Assembly: GCF_017545445.1 (NCBI RefSeq)
Contig: NZ_JAFWOM010000103.1
Location: forward strand, 16,042 to 80,041
DNA: 64,000 bases
Reading direction: 5' to 3'
From: Fibrobacter sp.
GTDB taxonomy: Bacteria > Fibrobacterota > Fibrobacteria > Fibrobacterales > Fibrobacteraceae
A program made the position numbers and the translations under genes. A model generated the notes under the pieces. The model was not told the DNA's origin. It made no database searches and saw only the letters and a program-made list of their open reading frames with translations. Position 1 is the first letter of the stretch; each line of letters begins with the position of its first letter. Positions 48,041 to 54,794 of the stretch are shown piece after piece.

Positions 48041-48579
48041 ACTTATCTTCTCATTTTAAAATTGTTCGGTTAGAACCAAATTTTGCTGTTAAATATTTTG
48101 ATTGTGGCGATGCTGATTTGAACGATTTCATTCTAAATCGTGCAGCCATGTTTCAAAAATATTTGCTTTCGGTAAGTTATGCTTATGCAAATCCTGAAAC
48201 AGGATGCTTTTTGGCGTATTGTAGCCTTGCGAATGACAAGGTGGCAATAACTGATTTCAAGGATAAAACAGAATTTAACCGTTTTCGTAAAAAGCAAGGT
48301 TTTCCGAACGAAAAAAGGCTTAAAAGCTATCCCGCAGTCAAACTCTGCCGCCTTGGTGTTGATTCTTCTGCAAAGGGGCAGCAAATAGGGACTACAGTTT
48401 TAGATTACATCAAGTCGATGTTTGTTATAGAAAATAAGACGGGGTGTCGTTTTTTGACTGTCGATGCTTATTTGGATGCCGTTCCGTTTTACGTGAAAAA
48501 TGGATTCCGCTTTTTGAACGCAGAGGATAATGACCCGCATACTCGCCTCATGTATTACGACCTGATGGATTTGCAATAG
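48022..48579 (+). CDS. GNAT-family N-acetyltransferase, possible toxin
   Basis: 185 residues starting at a GTG inside the previous gene. GNAT fold: VRLEPNFAVKYFDCGDADLNDFILN at the N-terminus, CFLAYCSLANDKVAI as beta strands, AVKLCRLGVDSSAKGQQIGTTVLDYIKSM as the acetyl-CoA pyrophosphate-binding strand-loop-helix (Q/RxxGxG/A form), and VDAYLDAVPFYVKNGFRFL at the C-terminus. The last part, with a catalytic-type Tyr in PFYVKNGF, resembles AtaT/TacT-like toxins that acetylate aminoacyl-tRNA. It could equally be a metabolic acetyltransferase. A second, broken copy exists at 53094-53337. Confidence 0.85.
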   Translation: MVQEGLDLSSHFKIVRLEPNFAVKYFDCGDADLNDFILNRAAMFQKYLLSVSYAYANPETGCFLAYCSLANDKVAITDFKDKTEFNRFRKKQGFPNEKRLKSYPAVKLCRLGVDSSAKGQQIGTTVLDYIKSMFVIENKTGCRFLTVDAYLDAVPFYVKNGFRFLNAEDNDPHTRLMYYDLMDLQ

Positions 48580-48649
48580 ATATGAGAATTACGCATTCCC
48601 TTGCCGTAATTTTCAGATGCGTTTCTTTGGGAATGCTATATTCTCTTCC

Positions 48650-49594
48650 ATGAAAAAAATGTTGATATTCCTACTGCTTCTGTTTTTATCAACGGATGCA
48701 ATGGCTGCGTATGTGGCCGTGCTGGAGACGATGGCGGACGGTGACGCGAAGGATAGCGTGTCAATTTTGGATCGTCAGTATTTGACGAACGTTTTGCGAG
48801 AGCAGGCTGTAAAGGAACTCCCCGCGAAGCAGGGCTTCACGATTATGACCCGCGAAAACATCAACGCGATGCTCCCGCCGGGAAAGGCGATTGAAGATTG
48901 CGAGGGCAGCTGCCTTGCGGAAACGGGCAAGAATATCGCGGCTGACTACGTTTGTCAGGCTCGCGTAGGGCGGTTTGGTTCCAAGCTGACGCTTTCGGCG
49001 GAACTCTACGAAACGGCGGGCAATAAGCTGATTGCTAGCTTCAACGGACGCGGCGCCAACGTGGAAGAGCTGCTTACTTTGATTGAAAGTAAATCGACCG
49101 AATTTTTCCATGCCATAAAGGATTTGAACGATCCTGTGGCGGCTAATCCGTCGAGCGTTCTGGACACGTCCTCGACAGAGCCTGCCCTGAGTGTAGCCGA
49201 AGGGATCGTGGATCAGCCCACATCTCCAGTCATTCAGGCAACAACTGATGTCATTCCCGCGAAGGCGGGAATCTCCCTTGACGAACCTCGCGAAGATAAA
49301 ACGAAAGTAGGCGAGAGTATCCCTGCGAACGTGGATGACGAACCTTCGAAAAAAAGTGGAATCGCGGGCAAGGTGGTGCTTTCCATCAGTGCTGCAGCGA
49401 CTGTGGCGGGTGTCGTGCTTGCTGTTGTTGGAAACAACAAGGCGAAAGACGCGGCGGAAACGAAGCGTTTTGCAAATGAAGAAGAATACAACGATGCCAA
49501 GGACAAGGCAAAATCCGGTCAGACTCTCCGTGGCATTGGAATCGGTATCGCCATCGCCGGAGCCGTAGGCATCGGCGTGAGCTTCGCGTTTTAG
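48650..49594 (+). CDS. Periplasmic CsgG/TolB-N-like protein carrying two translated palindromic repeats
   Basis: 314 residues from ATG 48650; the longer reading from 48617 adds residues before the signal peptide. Signal peptide ends AMA. Residues 20-150 resemble the alpha/beta domain of CsgG/FlgO-like proteins (VAVLETMADGD, FTIMTRENINAMLPPGK, AADYVCQARVGRFG). Residues about 175-186 (STEPALSVAEG) and 201-210 (VIPAKAGIS) are encoded by dispersed palindromic DNA elements, so the middle linker grew by repeat insertion. The C-terminus has two hydrophobic stretches (about 240-262 and 294-314), Gly-rich, possibly membrane-associated. Exact function unknown. The next gene starts 11 bases after the stop. 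Confidence 0.8.
   Translation: MKKMLIFLLLLFLSTDAMAAYVAVLETMADGDAKDSVSILDRQYLTNVLREQAVKELPAKQGFTIMTRENINAMLPPGKAIEDCEGSCLAETGKNIAADYVCQARVGRFGSKLTLSAELYETAGNKLIASFNGRGANVEELLTLIESKSTEFFHAIKDLNDPVAANPSSVLDTSSTEPALSVAEGIVDQPTSPVIQATTDVIPAKAGISLDEPREDKTKVGESIPANVDDEPSKKSGIAGKVVLSISAAATVAGVVLAVVGNNKAKDAAETKRFANEEEYNDAKDKAKSGQTLRGIGIGIAIAGAVGIGVSFAF
49170..49272. repeat. Two REP-like palindromes inside a coding sequence
   Basis: TCGACAGAGCCTGCCCTGAG...GCCGAAGGG (49170-49205) and ATTCCCGC-GAAG-GCGGGAAT (49253-49272, an 8-bp perfect stem). Both are of types common in bacterial intergenic DNA, but here they are translated in frame. Confidence 0.8.
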
Positions 49595-49605
49595 GGGAGG
49601 GAAGT

Positions 49606-51675
49606 ATGTTGAAGTGGTTAGTAAACAGTGGTTGGTGGTTAGAAAATCGTCATTTTCGTGAATGTAGGAAGCCTCGTTGCTGTCATCCCGGCCTCCGTGC
49701 CGGGATCGCCTCTGTAAAGTCATCCTGGAGACCTGCAGGGTCGATAGGATCCATCGCAGTTATATTCGCTCTCGTCTTACTCACCGCCTGTACCGACTAC
49801 GTATCGCAAATCGAGGATCGCTACGGCGAGTGGAAGCCTAATTGGCCTGCGGTTTCAGGAACCATGACTGATTCCCGCGACGGTCAGTCTTACAAGACTG
49901 TAACTATCGGCACCCAAACGTGGATGGCTCAGAACCTGAACTACAAGACGACGAACAGTTTCTGCTATGAAGACAATGCATCCAACTGCACTAAGTACGA
50001 TCGCCTTTATACGTGGGATGCTGCGATGGAGGCTTGTCCTAGTGGCTGGCATTTGCCAGATACTACTGAATGGAATATGCTAGTCTCTGTGGCAGGGGGA
50101 TGGTATGAAGGGGGAAAACTTAAATCAACTAATGATTGGTATCATTCAGAAGATAATACGGATGACTTTGGTTTCTCCGTTTTGCCTGCCGGTCATTGGT
50201 CAAAAGTAGGGAAATACGCTTTAAGGAATAATGACGCATATTTTTGGAGTTCAACAATTGCGACTTATAGTGACGAGGCGTTGGATTTTCATTTGAGCAA
50301 CAGTGTTGGCATGGAAATAGAAGTCTATGTAAAAAAAGAAACAAGAAATTCTGTTCGTTGCGTCAAGGGAAAAACTACCGAAAAAACGTCATCTTCGAAT
50401 AAAGAAAAAATGTCTTCGTCAAGTAAAAAAGTTGATTCGTCTTCCAGCATTACGCCCAAATCTAGCTCGTCAAACAAGAATGTTGTTTCTTCATCCAGCA
50501 GCGGAGCAAAAGGATCCAGCAGCAGTGTCTCCCGAAGTTCTTCTAGTTCTTTCATTTGGAAACCATCATCCTCTTCTTCTAGCGAATCTATTTTTATACC
50601 CCCATCATCTAGCTCGGTTGCAGTTAGCCCTAGTCTCACTGACGGTGGAACCTGTGCTCCTGTTTACGCTATTGTTGAATCGGGCGAAAAGGTCATTTGG
50701 AAATACACTGTTGGTGGGATCGTCAAGACGACCGACATGCTTTCCGCTAACTTTAAGTGGACAACTCCCGGTGGCTCGCCTGAATCGTTGGAAGGTAAGG
50801 GCTCCAAATATATGAGCGATTCTGTCACTTATGCAATGTCTGGACAGCATACAGCTACACTAATCCTCTCTACGACGAAGGGTTCTTTCAACCTTACTTG
50901 CGAACCGGTTCAGGTTAATCCTAGCTCCTCCAGTATCGCCTTTCCAATGTCATCTTCTTCCTCTAGCATTACGCAGAAGTCGAGCAGCAGTGTAGCCCTT
51001 CCTGTGTCATCCTCTTCTTCTGTCATTCCCAGTTCTTCAAGTGTTTCATCTCCCATGTCATCCTGGAGTGGAGGCGGAGCCGGAGCGATAGGATCCATAA
51101 CAGACACCCGTGACGGTCAGACTTACAAAACTGTCACCATCGGCTCCCAAATATGGATGGCTCAGAACTTGAACTACGAAACGGAAAATAGCTACTGTAA
51201 TGAAGATAATCCATCTAATTGCTCCAAGTACGGTCGCCTTTATTCTTGGGGGGCTGCGATGGATAGTGTTGGTTTGTGGAGTGCGAACGGCAAAGGTTGC
51301 GGCAACGGTGTTACTTGTTCTCCGACATATTCCGTGCGAGGCGTTTGCCCAACTGGTTGGCATTTACCGAATAATTCGGAATGGGAACAGTTGTTTATTG
51401 CGGTTGGAGGTTCTTCTACTGCTGGAAAAATGCTCAGGTCTAGCGATGGTTGGTCTGATGGTGACAATGGTATGGATGCTTATTCTTTTGCCGCGCTGCC
51501 TGCAGGATTTAGAGATGATCGTGGAAAATATGGTCTGGGTGGTAATTTGTTTATTTGGAGTTCTTCAGAAAATGGTAGCTATGGCGCTTACTATTCGTAC
51601 TATGACAAGGAAATTGCGGGACTGCAATATTACGGAAAAAGTTACGCTTTCTCTGTCCGTTGCGTCAAGGACTAG
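49606..51675 (+). CDS. Lipoprotein with two Fib_succ_major domains and a repeat-encoded N-terminal extension
   Basis: 689 residues. GGGGAGGG lies just before the ATG at 49606, so translation very likely starts there. The lipobox LLTAC is unusually deep, with Cys62; residues 1-48 before the hydrophobic segment are encoded by repeats (heptads 49612-49656, REP 49685-49706, GGATCC element 49719-49752). Domain 1 spans about 86-255. Then come Ser-rich linkers around an Ig/PKD-like beta domain (about 346-440, GTCAPVYAIVESGEKVIWKY). Domain 2 spans about 499-688, preceded by SWSGGGAGAIG, again repeat-encoded. The ribosome site sits between it and the CsgG-like gene 11 bases upstream, so the two are probably co-transcribed. 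Confidence 0.86.
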   Translation: MLKWLVNSGWWLENRHFRECRKPRCCHPGLRAGIASVKSSWRPAGSIGSIAVIFALVLLTACTDYVSQIEDRYGEWKPNWPAVSGTMTDSRDGQSYKTVTIGTQTWMAQNLNYKTTNSFCYEDNASNCTKYDRLYTWDAAMEACPSGWHLPDTTEWNMLVSVAGGWYEGGKLKSTNDWYHSEDNTDDFGFSVLPAGHWSKVGKYALRNNDAYFWSSTIATYSDEALDFHLSNSVGMEIEVYVKKETRNSVRCVKGKTTEKTSSSNKEKMSSSSKKVDSSSSITPKSSSSNKNVVSSSSSGAKGSSSSVSRSSSSSFIWKPSSSSSSESIFIPPSSSSVAVSPSLTDGGTCAPVYAIVESGEKVIWKYTVGGIVKTTDMLSANFKWTTPGGSPESLEGKGSKYMSDSVTYAMSGQHTATLILSTTKGSFNLTCEPVQVNPSSSSIAFPMSSSSSSITQKSSSSVALPVSSSSSVIPSSSSVSSPMSSWSGGGAGAIGSITDTRDGQTYKTVTIGSQIWMAQNLNYETENSYCNEDNPSNCSKYGRLYSWGAAMDSVGLWSANGKGCGNGVTCSPTYSVRGVCPTGWHLPNNSEWEQLFIAVGGSSTAGKMLRSSDGWSDGDNGMDAYSFAALPAGFRDDRGKYGLGGNLFIWSSSENGSYGAYYSYYDKEIAGLQYYGKSYAFSVRCVKD
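49612..49752. repeat. Three repeat classes in the first 48 codons of the lipoprotein
   Basis: Heptads on the minus strand (CTAACCA, CCAACCA, CTGTTTA, CTAACCA), then ATCCCGGC-CTCCGT-GCCGGGAT (49685-49706), then GTCATCCTGGAG...CGATAGGATCCAT (49719-49752). The REP matches 58178-58199 except in one loop base. Confidence 0.8.
51057..51098 (+). repeat. GGATCC-type element inside the lipoprotein gene
   Basis: GTCATCCTGGAGTGGAGGCG...CGATAGGATCCAT, translated as SSWSGGGAGAIGS just before the second Fib_succ domain. Confidence 0.7.
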
Positions 51676-51789
51676 CAAGCTGAGTGAAGCGGTCGCCAAG
51701 TTTACTAGAGCGACCATTTCTAAGTTGAAACAGTCTGCACAACGAAGTTGTGCTACGGCAAAATTACGTGATGGACGAAAATTGCGGAA
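51676..51789. other. Hairpins after the Fib_succ lipoprotein gene
   Basis: GGTCGC (51691) pairs with GCGACC (51710), and GCACAAC-GAA-GTTGTGC forms a perfect 7-bp stem (51737-51753). No T run follows, so these are not classic terminators. Confidence 0.6.
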
Positions 51790-52020
51790 TTAAAGTAGTC
51801 CGTGTTCCTTGAGTATCTTCTCGTACATGTCTGCACGGGACTTTTCTTTATTAGCAAGGTTTACTGCTTCGTCAGCGCGTGACTCGGCCTCGTCTGCACG
51901 GCATTTTTCTTCGTCAGCACGTTTTTCGGCTGCCTTAGTGCGTTCGCGTTCCTCATATACCATGTCATCCAATTCCTGTTGCCAAGTCATATAGCGCTTC
52001 CTTGTTTCATTGTCCGACAG
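51790..52020 (-). pseudogene. C-terminal fragment of an Rpn-type PD-(D/E)XK nuclease/transposase
   Basis: The last about 76 residues read YLSDNETRKRYMTWQQELDDMVYEERERT followed by an Arg/Ala/Glu-rich coiled coil ending ILKEHGLL. In my experience this tail is typical of Rpn-family (PD-(D/E)XK) proteins of Fibrobacter and Bacteroidota. The nuclease domain is missing: upstream the frame runs into heptad repeats (52030-52092). An ATG at 51990 would give 66 residues, but expression is doubtful. Confidence 0.6.
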
Positions 52021-52029
52021 ATACCATTG

Positions 52030-52092
52030 TGTAATGTGTAATGTGTGATGTGTGATGAGGAATGTGTGATGAGGAATGTGTGATGTGGAATG
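52030..52092 (-). repeat. Heptad array ATCACAC / ATTCCTC / ATTACAC
   Basis: On the minus strand nine 7-base units in register: ATTCCAC, ATCACAC, ATTCCTC, ATCACAC, ATTCCTC, ATCACAC, ATCACAC, ATTACAC, ATTACAC. It lies between the four-helix-bundle stop and the Rpn fragment. Confidence 0.85.
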
Positions 52093-52094
52093 AA

Positions 52095-52472
52095 TTATCT
52101 GTTTCGAGCGGTTTTGGTTATGGCATTTAGCATTCGAACAATTGCCTGGCAAAGCGTAATGATATTATCGAATTCAGTTGATTCTAGATATCTCGCTTCA
52201 TGAAGCAATTCAAGCCAATATTCGGTCTCTCCGGCCTCTTTCAATGCGATATACATTTTGGCAATAAAATCGGCCTTGCTTTGTGCAAACTGAGCCTCCT
52301 TTATATTCGCTCCAATGCTTGTGCCGCTACGAAGTAATTGCTTGCTAAGAACGAATTCTCTTTTGTTTGAAACTAAATGACGATATAAACATATTATCCG
52401 TAAAGCGAACAATTTGCTTAATGATTGAACAGTTGATTTTTCATTGCACACTTCACACCTCAAATTACACAT
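52095..52472 (-). CDS. Four-helix-bundle protein (S23/IVP family)
   Basis: Up to 125 residues. The core SLSKLFALRIICLYRHLV, SKQLLRSGTSIGANIKEA, FIAKMYIALKEAGETEYWLELL matches the four-helix-bundle family once named for proteins encoded in 23S rRNA intervening sequences; its function is unknown. The first about 13 residues (MCNLRCEVCNEKS) are encoded by another heptad array (52443-52478: ATTGCAC, ACTTCAC, ACCTCAA, ATTACAC on the plus strand), so the true start may be downstream. Such genes often sit in variable patches, as here. Confidence 0.85.
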   Translation of the reverse strand: MCNLRCEVCNEKSTVQSLSKLFALRIICLYRHLVSNKREFVLSKQLLRSGTSIGANIKEAQFAQSKADFIAKMYIALKEAGETEYWLELLHEARYLESTEFDNIITLCQAIVRMLNAITKTARNR

Positions 52473-52893
52473 TGTTTATTGTGGCTAAACACGAGCGCGA
52501 ACATGAAACGGTTCGTGATGGGAAGATCTTCGAACGGAATGTGGTTTGTCTTCATTTTTCTCCTTTGTTTGTATTGTGCTGTTTTTGCAAAACAAAAAAG
52601 AGCCGTTCCTATTTTGATATAGAAAACGGCTCTTTATTGAGCATGGCCAGCATCCGCTAGCTGTGGATAATATAGCAAACGAATTGGGGAAAATTAAGCT
52701 TTTCAAGAAAATTTTTCATTTTGCAATCTATTGGTTGCAAAATGAATTGCCGACAACGGGACCCCTTGTTTTTGCTTTTCAAGCATGCTATATTAAACAA
52801 TACCACCTTAGTAGTGTGTTGTCGGGTTTCACCTGTTTAGTGATGCTCCAGAGTTATTATATCGTTATCTATATGAAAAACAAAGGACGCGTT
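52473..52893. other. 421-base gap upstream of the second GNAT module
   Basis: No convincing gene. It holds a terminator (52597-52635) and, from about 52736, the duplicated control region seen before the first module. TATATTAAACAATACCACC (52790s) parallels CTATATTAAGAATTACCACC of copy one. Confidence 0.6.
52597..52635. terminator. Bidirectional stem-loop terminator
   Basis: AAAGAGCCGTT (52597-52607) pairs perfectly with AACGGCTCTTT (52625-52635); the loop has an inner CTAT/ATAG pairing. A and T runs flank it. Confidence 0.75.
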
Positions 52894-53130
52894 ATGGCTA
52901 GACCTATCAGAGAAACCCCGATACTCTTTGGCGAGGATGCTCGTCGCTTTTTGGCCCGTATGCAAGAACGACATCCTGAATCTCCAGAAGTTCGTGCTCG
53001 CCGTTTGCGAAACTACGAACTTATGAAAATGGCTTACGAAGAAGGTATGCGTGAAAAACGTGCCCGAGAAGAAGCCAATGGAGGTGTTGACCCGTGCTTC
53101 AGAAGAGTGGAGACAAATCCTTTAAAATAG
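52894..53130 (+). CDS. Second copy of the small candidate-antitoxin protein
   Basis: 78 residues from ATG 52894 (AAAGGACGCG upstream). Nearly the same as the 47822 protein: identical first 20 residues, then EVRARRLRNYE, EEGMxExRAREEANGG, DPxFRxV. It runs six residues longer (ETNPLK) because the following GNAT gene is damaged and the normal stop is lost. Its open frame survives while its partner has decayed, which is the pattern expected when an antitoxin outlives its toxin. Confidence 0.75.
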   Translation: MARPIRETPILFGEDARRFLARMQERHPESPEVRARRLRNYELMKMAYEEGMREKRAREEANGGVDPCFRRVETNPLK

Positions 53131-53337
53131 TTCAACTGAGTTGTATTGAGTCTGGTCGATTATGTCAAGTCGATGTTTGCTTTAGACAATAAAGCTGGCT
53201 GTCGTTTTTTGACGGTCGATGCGTACTTGGATGCGGTCCCGTTTTACGTGAAAAATGAATTTCAATTCATGAACGCCGAAGATGATGACCCGCATACGCG
53301 TCTTATGTATTACGACTTGATGGATTTGGAAGAGTAG
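53094..53337 (+). pseudogene. GNAT acetyltransferase remnant with internal deletion
   Basis: Compared with the intact gene (48022), the start (GTG at 53094, then ...KSFKIVQL) is present. Then about 317 bases are missing, and the sequence resumes at DYVKSMFALDNKAGCRFLTVDAYLDAVPFYVKNEF. Since 317 is not a multiple of three, the C-terminal part is out of frame with the start. The acetyl-CoA-binding loop is gone. A 63-residue reading (53146-53337) is what remains open. Confidence 0.8.
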
Positions 53338-53354
53338 CTCTGTGTACTTTTTTG

Positions 53355-53362
53355 TATATTTG
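53355..53362 (+). promoter_or_regulatory. -7 box TATATTTG before the lipoprotein gene
   Basis: TATATTTG ends four bases before the ATG at 53367, with a TTTTTTG tract upstream. No ribosome site is present. Confidence 0.5.
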
Positions 53363-53366
53363 TACT

Positions 53367-54233
53367 ATGAATAAATTTATTCTTTGTGCTTCTGTCTGTT
53401 TTGGACTTTTCTTTGCCGCGTGTGGCGATGATAGTAGTTCAATTACTGAACCATCGGATGAGTCGTCTTCTAGCGTTGTTAAATCATCGTCTTCGACTAA
53501 AAACCAAAAATCGTCAAGTAGCAGTTATGCAAAGTCGAGTTCAAGCAAAAAAACGTCTTCATCGAGTAAAAAAATTGAGCAATCATCTTCTTCTGTCATT
53601 CTCGGTTTTTCAAGTGTCACCCTGAGCGAAGTCGAAGGGTCTCTAACGGACACCCGCGATGGTCAGTCCTACAAGACTGTTGTTATTGGTTCCCAAACGT
53701 GGATGGCTCAAAACTTGAACTTCGAAACGGAAAATAGCTATTGCACTGAAGATGATCCGTCTAACTGCACCAAGTACGGTCGCCTTTACACGTGGGCGGT
53801 CGCGATGGACTCTGCTGGCACATGGAGCGTGAATGGCAAGGGTTGCGGCTATGGTAAAACATGCTCGCCGACGTATCCGGTGCGTGGTGTTTGCCCAACA
53901 GGCTGGCACTTGCCTACGCAAACGGAATGGAATACGTTGTTTGCCGCAGTTGGTGGTTCCAATACGGCGGGAACAAAACTCAAATCGACAACTGGCTGGA
54001 ACAGTAGCGGCAATGGCACGGATGCCTACTCGTTCTCGGCGTTGCCTGCCGGCTACAGGAGCAACTTTGGGAATTACAGCTTCGAGGGCATCAACGCGGA
54101 CTTCTGGAGTTCTACAGAGGGCAATAGCTACTACGCGTTCATCGTGTTCTTGCGCTACGACGGCGGCAGTGCAAACCTGGTCTACCACGACAAGTACTAC
54201 GGGTTTTCTGTTCGTTGCGTCAAAGACGAATAA
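53367..54233 (+). CDS. Lipoprotein with one Fib_succ_major domain
   Basis: 288 residues from ATG 53367 (the TTG at 53352 lies in the promoter box). Lipobox FFAAC, Cys19. Residues 21-90 are a Ser/Lys-rich spacer of SSSxK repeats. The last part of it, SVTLSEVEGS, is encoded by a palindromic repeat (53616-53642). The single Fib_succ_major domain covers about 93-288 and belongs to the subtype with the Cys insert (GKGCGYGKTCSPTYPVRGVCPTGWHLP). It ends SVRCVKDE. As a minimal one-domain member it is the simplest representative in the window. Confidence 0.88.
   Translation: MNKFILCASVCFGLFFAACGDDSSSITEPSDESSSSVVKSSSSTKNQKSSSSSYAKSSSSKKTSSSSKKIEQSSSSVILGFSSVTLSEVEGSLTDTRDGQSYKTVVIGSQTWMAQNLNFETENSYCTEDDPSNCTKYGRLYTWAVAMDSAGTWSVNGKGCGYGKTCSPTYPVRGVCPTGWHLPTQTEWNTLFAAVGGSNTAGTKLKSTTGWNSSGNGTDAYSFSALPAGYRSNFGNYSFEGINADFWSSTEGNSYYAFIVFLRYDGGSANLVYHDKYYGFSVRCVKDE
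53616..53642. repeat. In-frame palindromic repeat
   Basis: GTCACCCTGAGCGAAGTCGAAGGGTCT, an element of the CCCTGAGC...TCGAAGGG type common between genes in many bacteria, here translated at the spacer-domain junction of the lipoprotein. Confidence 0.75.
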
Positions 54234-54304
54234 GGTGAATGTCGCAAAAATGTGCTAGCACATTTTTATGACTGAGCCGCAAGTCTTGCACTACGAAGTA
54301 GTGC
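54232..54304 (+). other. Structured intergenic element, copy B
   Basis: AAGGTGAATGTCGC (54232-54245, overlapping the stop codon), a perfect 10-bp hairpin AAAAATGTGC-TA-GCACATTTTT, then ATGACTGAGCCG (54268-54279), then a second hairpin GCACTAC-GAA-GTAGTGC (54288-54304). The same flanks with other hairpins occur at 57953 and 58086. Confidence 0.75.
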
Positions 54305-54794
54305 CACGACTAGTAGCGGTGAGCCTTCAGCGATGAGCTATGAGAATGTAAGTGGTCTGCTATAAAAAACTCACAGCTCATAGCTCGTTACTCAATGCTA
54401 ATCTATTCCCATTTTCGAGGTGCAGCGAGTCTTGCGGCAAGTTGCGAAGTCAACTTGGCAAACGATTGATGATTTATTTTGTCTGCTATAAGCCTAGGCG
54501 TTGCGGGGGGGGGCCCCCGCTTGAAGGGGTGATGGAAGACTCGGTGGACCCTATCGCTACGCTCCAGGGTGACAATGTCCACCGAGGCTGCAATCAGGGG
54601 AAGGCTTTCCCCTTTTTGTCCTATTTTATATTCTCACAATTATGGATCCTATCGGTCACCTTGCGGCTCCCTCCAAGATGACGGATAAAGACTTATCCCT
54701 CACCGCTCACACCCCTATTTTCTTCCTACTTCCAACTTCTTACTTCCTACTATTTTCTAAATTGTCCGCGTAAAACTTCAATACAGGAACCCCT
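54305..54794. repeat. Repeat-filled gap before the phosphohexomutase gene
   Basis: Contains minus-strand heptads (CTCATAG, CTCATCG, CTGAAGG, CTCACCG, about 54312-54345), plus-strand heptads (CTCACAG, CTCATAG, CTCGTTA, CTCAATG, about 54370-54398), a G9C5 palindrome (54503-54520), two GGATCC-type elements (54538-54577, 54642-54682), and an array CTTCCTA, CTTCCAA, CTTCTTA, CTTCCTA, CTATTTT, CTAAATT (54722-54763) that ends in a possible -7 box. No gene seen. Confidence 0.75.

Noticed and set aside
51703..51753. Hairpins after the Fib_succ lipoprotein as terminators
   Set aside because: Neither is followed by a T run; they fit the GAA-loop hairpin family better.
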